From Bacteroidota bacterium (lineage in GTDB: Bacteria > Bacteroidota > Bacteroidia > Chitinophagales > Chitinophagaceae): DNA of 64,000 nt. The stretch lies in contig JAKPSI010000037.1 in NCBI GenBank assembly GCA_029555415.1, forward strand, positions 62,001 to 126,000. The letters are read 5' to 3'. The notes under the pieces are model-generated. The model had not been told where the DNA came from. It did no database searches and saw only the letters and a list, made by a program, of their open reading frames with translations. Position numbers and translations under genes: made by a program. This document shows, piece by piece, positions 60,430-64,000 of the stretch (positions are counted from its first letter, which is position 1; every line of letters begins with the position of its first letter).

Positions 60430-61251
60430 CTAGAATAGTTTGAGCTGTGAAACGGGGGGAGCCGTTACCAAAACTGCTTTTCGCCTGCTTGCGATCGTGA
60501 ACACCGGAGAGGCTTCATAACGGGAGGCAACGAATACCTGAACGGGACCGGCCTTTTCCGTGAAGAGTCGGTTCACGAGTGCGGGATCATTATTGTTCTT
60601 CGAAAGATGTGAAAGAATGAGATGACTAAGGTGCCGCGGACGGTGTCTGATGAATAATTCCAGCGCCTGGTCATTACTCAGGTGCCCGTCATCTCCGCTG
60701 ATGCGTCTTTTGAGATGATACGGATAATTGCCTTTCTCCAGCATATCCGCGCAGTAATTGGATTCCAGGAAAACAGCATGACATTGTTTGAAGAACCGGA
60801 TGGTGCGCTTGCAGGGATGTCCGATATCGGTGAACACACCTATATTCACCTGTTCATCAGAAATAACGAAACTATGCGGATCGGCCGCGTCGTGTGATTT
60901 GCGGAAGGCGGTCACGGAAAGGCCGCCGATGCCCACGGCTTTCTCTGCCACAAAATCACGAACCAGTTCTTCTTCCAGGGGAATATTTGAATTGGAATGG
61001 GTCGCCTTCGTAATATAAACCGGCATCCGGTATTTGCGGGAAATGCCGGGCAGGCCGGTGATATGATCGGAATGTTCATGAGAAACGAAAATGGCTTTCA
61101 CCTTTTCCATTTCCAATCCCAGCCCCCTCATGCGCTTTTCTGTTTCCCGCAAGGATAGTCCGGCATCGACCAGCACCGCTTCTGCAGCATTGCCAACATA
61201 ATAGCAGTTGGCATTACTGCCTGAATTGAGCGAAGCGATGAATAAGGACAT
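60430..61251 (-). CDS. YycJ/WalJ-like metallo-beta-lactamase-fold hydrolase
   Basis: A 273-residue cytoplasmic enzyme. It starts MSLFIASLNSGSNANCYYVG and carries the zinc motif SHEHSDHITGLPG, followed by DIGHPC and FLESNYCADML. This is the YycJ/WalJ group, proposed to be a nuclease acting in DNA metabolism or repair. It lies 43 bases downstream of htpG on the same strand and may be transcribed with it. Confidence 0.88.
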   Translation of the reverse strand: MSLFIASLNSGSNANCYYVGNAAEAVLVDAGLSLRETEKRMRGLGLEMEKVKAIFVSHEHSDHITGLPGISRKYRMPVYITKATHSNSNIPLEEELVRDFVAEKAVGIGGLSVTAFRKSHDAADPHSFVISDEQVNIGVFTDIGHPCKRTIRFFKQCHAVFLESNYCADMLEKGNYPYHLKRRISGDDGHLSNDQALELFIRHRPRHLSHLILSHLSKNNNDPALVNRLFTEKAGPVQVFVASRYEASPVFTIASRRKAVLVTAPPVSQLKLF

Positions 61252-61293
61252 GCCGTAAAGTTAGGGAATAGGTCTCCCGTTCGTTCTGAAATA

Positions 61294-63186
61294 TCAACCG
61301 ATCAGTTCTGCACTGCGGCCAACGAAAGCCGTGAGGTCCGCGCCTTTCAGCAAACCCTTGGCCAGCAAGCCCAGGTCGAATGCCTGTTTGGCGAGCAGCA
61401 CCTGCTGCGCTTCTTCCGCGGCCAGGATCTTACCCATCACTTTATGGTTCGCGTTCACGGCCACTTTATAGGTATCCGGGAGATTGCCATAGAAATTCAT
61501 ACCACCGCCACCACTGAGTTTCGACATATCTTTCATACGACGCATCCATTCTTCCATGGTGATCGTGACGGGCATGGATTCAGCCGGCTGGCTTTCCACT
61601 TCCACCTGCATGGTGGGATTGGCGATCGCTTTTTCGAAGATCTCTTTCAGCTTATTCCTTTCCTCATCACTGAGGGTATGGGCGGTCTCCTCTCCTTTAG
61701 CGATCAGTTTATCGGCCACATCCGCATCCACACGGCGCAGAGAGGTCTTTTCCAGTTTCATTTCCAGCTGATGGATGAAATGCGTATCCACCGGAGAGTC
61801 CATCAGCAGTACATCATAGCCTTTCGCACGGGCAGCTTGAATATAACTATCCTGTCCTTCCGCATCGGAAGCATACAGGAACACGATCGTACCATCTTTA
61901 TCCGTTTGCGTATCCGCAACTTTGGAACGGTATTCTTCCAGTGTGAAATATTCGCCGGCCGTATTCGTCAGCAGCAGGAAATCGCGTGAACGCTCATAGA
62001 ATTTCTCATCGGAGATCGCGCCGTATTTCACGAAAAGGCCGATATCCTTCCATTTTTCTTCGTAAGACTTGCGGTCTTTCAGGAATATCTCCGCCAGTTT
62101 ATCCGCCACTTTCTTAGAGATATAACTGTTGATCTTCTTCACGTTGCTGTCGGCCTGCAGGAAAGAACGGCTTACATTCAGCGGAATGTCCGGTGAATCG
62201 ATCACCCCATGCAACAGGAGCAGGAATTCCGGAACGATGTCGCGCACTTCATCGGTAATGAAAACCTGGCGACTGAATAATTTGATCTTGTTGGGCTGTA
62301 CTTCAAAACCGTTCTTCAGTTTGGGGAAGTAGAGTACACCGGTAAGGTTAAAAGGATAATCCACATTCAGGTGGATCCAGAACAACGGCTCTTCGCTGAA
62401 GGGATAGAGCTCGCGGTAAAAAGAAAGATAGTCCTCATCGGTCAGTCCTGACGGTGCTTTGACCCAAATGGGACTGGTATTATTGATGATGTTATCGATC
62501 TCTTCATCCCTATATTTCGGTTTGCCTTCTTCATCTTCTCCGTCGGGAACGGAAGTCGAACGCGTGCCGAATTGTACGGGCACCGGCAGGAACTTCGCGT
62601 ATTTATCCAGTATCTGCTGAATGCGTGATTCGGTCAGAAACTCTTCTGATTCTGCATTCACATGCAGGATCACATCGGTACCTCTTTCGGTACGGTCGCC
62701 CGCGGTGATCTCGAAAGAAGTGGAACCATCGCAGGTCCAGCGTGCGGATTCTGCGCCATCCTGATAAGAGAGACTCCGGATCTCCACCTGATCGGCCACC
62801 ATGAATGCGGAATAGAAACCGAGACCGAAGCGACCGATGATCTCATTGGCATCTTTGGCTTCCTTGAATTTTTCCAGGAATTCAGTAGCGCCGGAGAAGG
62901 CGATCTGATTGATGTATTTTTTGATCTCTTCCGCGGTCAGGCCGATACCGTTATCGGAGATAGTGATGGTCTTGGCAACGGGGTCAACGGATACGCGCAC
63001 TCGCAGATCACCCAGGTCACCATTGTAATGACCGAGGGAGGAAAGGCGTTTCACTTTCTGAATAGCGTCGACTGCATTGCTGACGAGCTCCCGCAGGAAT
63101 ATCTCGTTATCTGAATAGAGGAATTTCTTGATGATCGGGAAGATGTTCTCCGTGTTGATCGAAATGGTTCCTTTTTCCTGTACCAT
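61294..63186 (-). CDS. htpG: Molecular chaperone HtpG (Hsp90)
   Basis: A 630-residue Hsp90-family ATPase. The N-terminal GHKL domain shows FLRELVSNAVDAIQK, ISDNGIGLT and IGRFGLGFYSAFMVA. The middle domain contains GVIDSPDIPLNVSRSFLQ with the catalytic Arg, and the C-terminal dimerisation domain ends ADLTAFVGRSAELIG. It refolds and stabilises client proteins in the cytoplasm. The ATG at 63186 is unambiguous. Confidence 0.97.
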   Translation of the reverse strand: MVQEKGTISINTENIFPIIKKFLYSDNEIFLRELVSNAVDAIQKVKRLSSLGHYNGDLGDLRVRVSVDPVAKTITISDNGIGLTAEEIKKYINQIAFSGATEFLEKFKEAKDANEIIGRFGLGFYSAFMVADQVEIRSLSYQDGAESARWTCDGSTSFEITAGDRTERGTDVILHVNAESEEFLTESRIQQILDKYAKFLPVPVQFGTRSTSVPDGEDEEGKPKYRDEEIDNIINNTSPIWVKAPSGLTDEDYLSFYRELYPFSEEPLFWIHLNVDYPFNLTGVLYFPKLKNGFEVQPNKIKLFSRQVFITDEVRDIVPEFLLLLHGVIDSPDIPLNVSRSFLQADSNVKKINSYISKKVADKLAEIFLKDRKSYEEKWKDIGLFVKYGAISDEKFYERSRDFLLLTNTAGEYFTLEEYRSKVADTQTDKDGTIVFLYASDAEGQDSYIQAARAKGYDVLLMDSPVDTHFIHQLEMKLEKTSLRRVDADVADKLIAKGEETAHTLSDEERNKLKEIFEKAIANPTMQVEVESQPAESMPVTITMEEWMRRMKDMSKLSGGGGMNFYGNLPDTYKVAVNANHKVMGKILAAEEAQQVLLAKQAFDLGLLAKGLLKGADLTAFVGRSAELIG

Positions 63187-63293
63187 GGCGGTTTTTGGGG
63201 TTTTTAAGCGTTACTGTTGCGGGGGTGCAAGCTACGTTCCAAAACTTGAAAAATTGTCAGATTGACAGGGTTTAAATTCGATGGGAAAGGGAA

Positions 63294-63464
63294 TGTCACA
63301 TAGGCATGGAGGACATGGAGAAATACACACATAGAGATACGGAACATATATTCCGCCGTACTGGGTGTTTTCCATCTTCTTTCGAACTGTTGAACTCATC
63401 TGTACAGTCGGAGGTTGAGAAACCTATGTGTTCAGTCCTCCATGCCCTCCATGCCTATGTGACA
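63294..63464. repeat. Inverted-repeat element, TGTCACATAGG family, copy 3
   Basis: The ends pair over 27 bases with one mismatch: TGTCACATAGGCATGGAGG... at 63294-63320 and its complement at 63438-63464. The inner words ATACACACATAG and CTATGTGTTCAGT correspond to those of the copy at 3274-3507. The element occupies most of the 315-base gap between htpG and the aconitase gene; no gene lies there. Confidence 0.85.
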
Positions 63465-63465
63465 A

Positions 63466-63499
63466 TAAAAAAAAGCCCCCTACCAGGTAGAGGGCTTTC
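63466..63499 (-). terminator. Rho-independent terminator of the aconitase gene
   Basis: On the minus strand, AAAGCCCTCTACC-T-GGTAGGGGGCTTT is followed by a T-run. It begins 3 bases past the aconitase stop and abuts the inverted-repeat element. Confidence 0.85.
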
Positions 63500-63501
63500 A
63501 T

Positions 63502-64000
63502 TTATTTCGTGAATTGACTTCGGATCACATTCAGTGCCCCGCCGGCCCTGAACCAATCGATCTGCTGTTCATTGTACGTATGATTCACAGTGATGGCGTC
63601 TGATGTGCCATCTTTGTGATTCAGGACAACGGTCAGCGGCGTACCGGGGGCGAATGTGGTCAGCCCAACGATATCGATGCTGTCGTCTTCCTGTACTTTA
63701 TCATAGTCTTCCTTGTTGGCGAATGTCAGCGCGAGCATACCCTGTTTTTTCAGGTTGGTCTCGTGGATACGGGCGAAGCTGCGGACGAGGATCGCACGGA
63801 CACCGAGATGACGGGGTTCCATCGCGGCGTGTTCGCGGCTGCTGCCTTCACCGTAGTTCTCATCTCCCACTACTACTGATCCGATACCTTCTGCTTTGTA
63901 CGCGCGAGCGGTAGCAGGGACAGCGCCGTATTCACCGGTGAGCTGATTCTTTACATTATCAGTTTTTTCATTGTAGAAGTTGATCGCACCGATCAGCATG
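63502..64000 (-). CDS. Aconitate hydratase, C-terminal part
   Basis: The last ~166 residues of a tricarboxylic-acid-cycle aconitase are present; the N-terminal part with the 4Fe-4S cysteines lies beyond the right edge. The swivel-domain blocks [25 protein letters not shown] and [20 protein letters not shown] are characteristic, with the Ser-Arg substrate-binding motif (SSRE). The end [18 protein letters not shown] is typical of the branch found in Bacteroidota and mitochondria. A terminator follows directly. Confidence 0.95.
   Translation of the reverse strand, partial: MLIGAINFYNEKTDNVKNQLTGEYGAVPATARAYKAEGIGSVVVGDENYGEGSSREHAAMEPRHLGVRAILVRSFARIHETNLKKQGMLALTFANKEDYDKVQEDDSIDIVGLTTFAPGTPLTVVLNHKDGTSDAITVNHTYNEQQIDWFRAGGALNVIRSQFTK

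Overview
The window reads as a chromosomal segment of a Bacteroidota bacterium, most likely of the Chitinophagaceae/Chitinophagales group. The evidence is a type IX secretion gene (porQ), the ParA-ParB-DUF5683-DapB gene order, an S9 dipeptidyl-peptidase IV, a serine palmitoyltransferase-like enzyme, several secreted or lipoprotein hydrolases with short hydrophobic leaders, a sigma factor paired with a beta-barrel anti-sigma protein, and promoters of the Bacteroidota type (TTTG, 19 bases, TAnnTTTG). No rRNA, tRNA, CRISPR array, transposase or integrase was recognised.

Layout. 1-5.7 kb: an acyl-activating enzyme running off the left edge, then a plus-strand group (lipoprotein, UbiA-like prenyltransferase, M42 peptidase, a 48-residue membrane protein), a kinase-like/methyltransferase fusion and a PIG-L deacetylase. 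5.9-12.4 kb: minus strand, with a NamZ-type muramidase, a half-size MFS protein and a run of nine small proteins, most of unknown function. 12.6-14.8 kb: a serine hydrolase and a DUF4265 protein lying between a decayed copy of the porQ 3' end and porQ itself. 14.8-22.3 kb: porQ, lon, two outer-membrane proteins and a metallophosphoesterase, all on the minus strand. 22.4-42.0 kb: a long plus-strand stretch with an MBL hydrolase, parA, parB, a DUF5683 protein, dapB, a TPR histidine kinase with its LuxR-type regulator, lipoproteins, a GH13 glucosidase, hemerythrin, GNAT, a sortilin-type propeller protein, an alpha-oxoamine synthase, a DPP4-type peptidase and ubiX. 43.2-48.3 kb: minus strand, with an ECF sigma factor and its envelope-spanning anti-sigma protein, an MFS transporter with two small membrane paralogues, and a serine hydrolase. 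48.4-64 kb: mixed metabolic genes (CoA-transferase, amidohydrolase, VanZ, GH18 chitinase, saccharopine dehydrogenase-like, DoxX, DedA-like, a two-subunit molybdenum hydroxylase, YycJ-like MBL, htpG) and the C-terminal part of aconitase at the right edge.

The strongest signals beyond ordinary genes are these. (1) The sigma/anti-sigma pair at 43.2-45.3 kb: its anti-sigma protein appears to pass from cytoplasm through the inner membrane and periplasm to an eight-stranded outer-membrane barrel. (2) An intergenic landscape of repeat families: 97-base-period palindromic units, inverted-repeat elements starting TGTCACATAGGCA, three-hairpin elements, and degenerate 7-9 base word tracts at most gene junctions, one of which seems to have entered a coding frame. 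(3) The duplicated porQ 3' end flanking a 2.2-kb insert.
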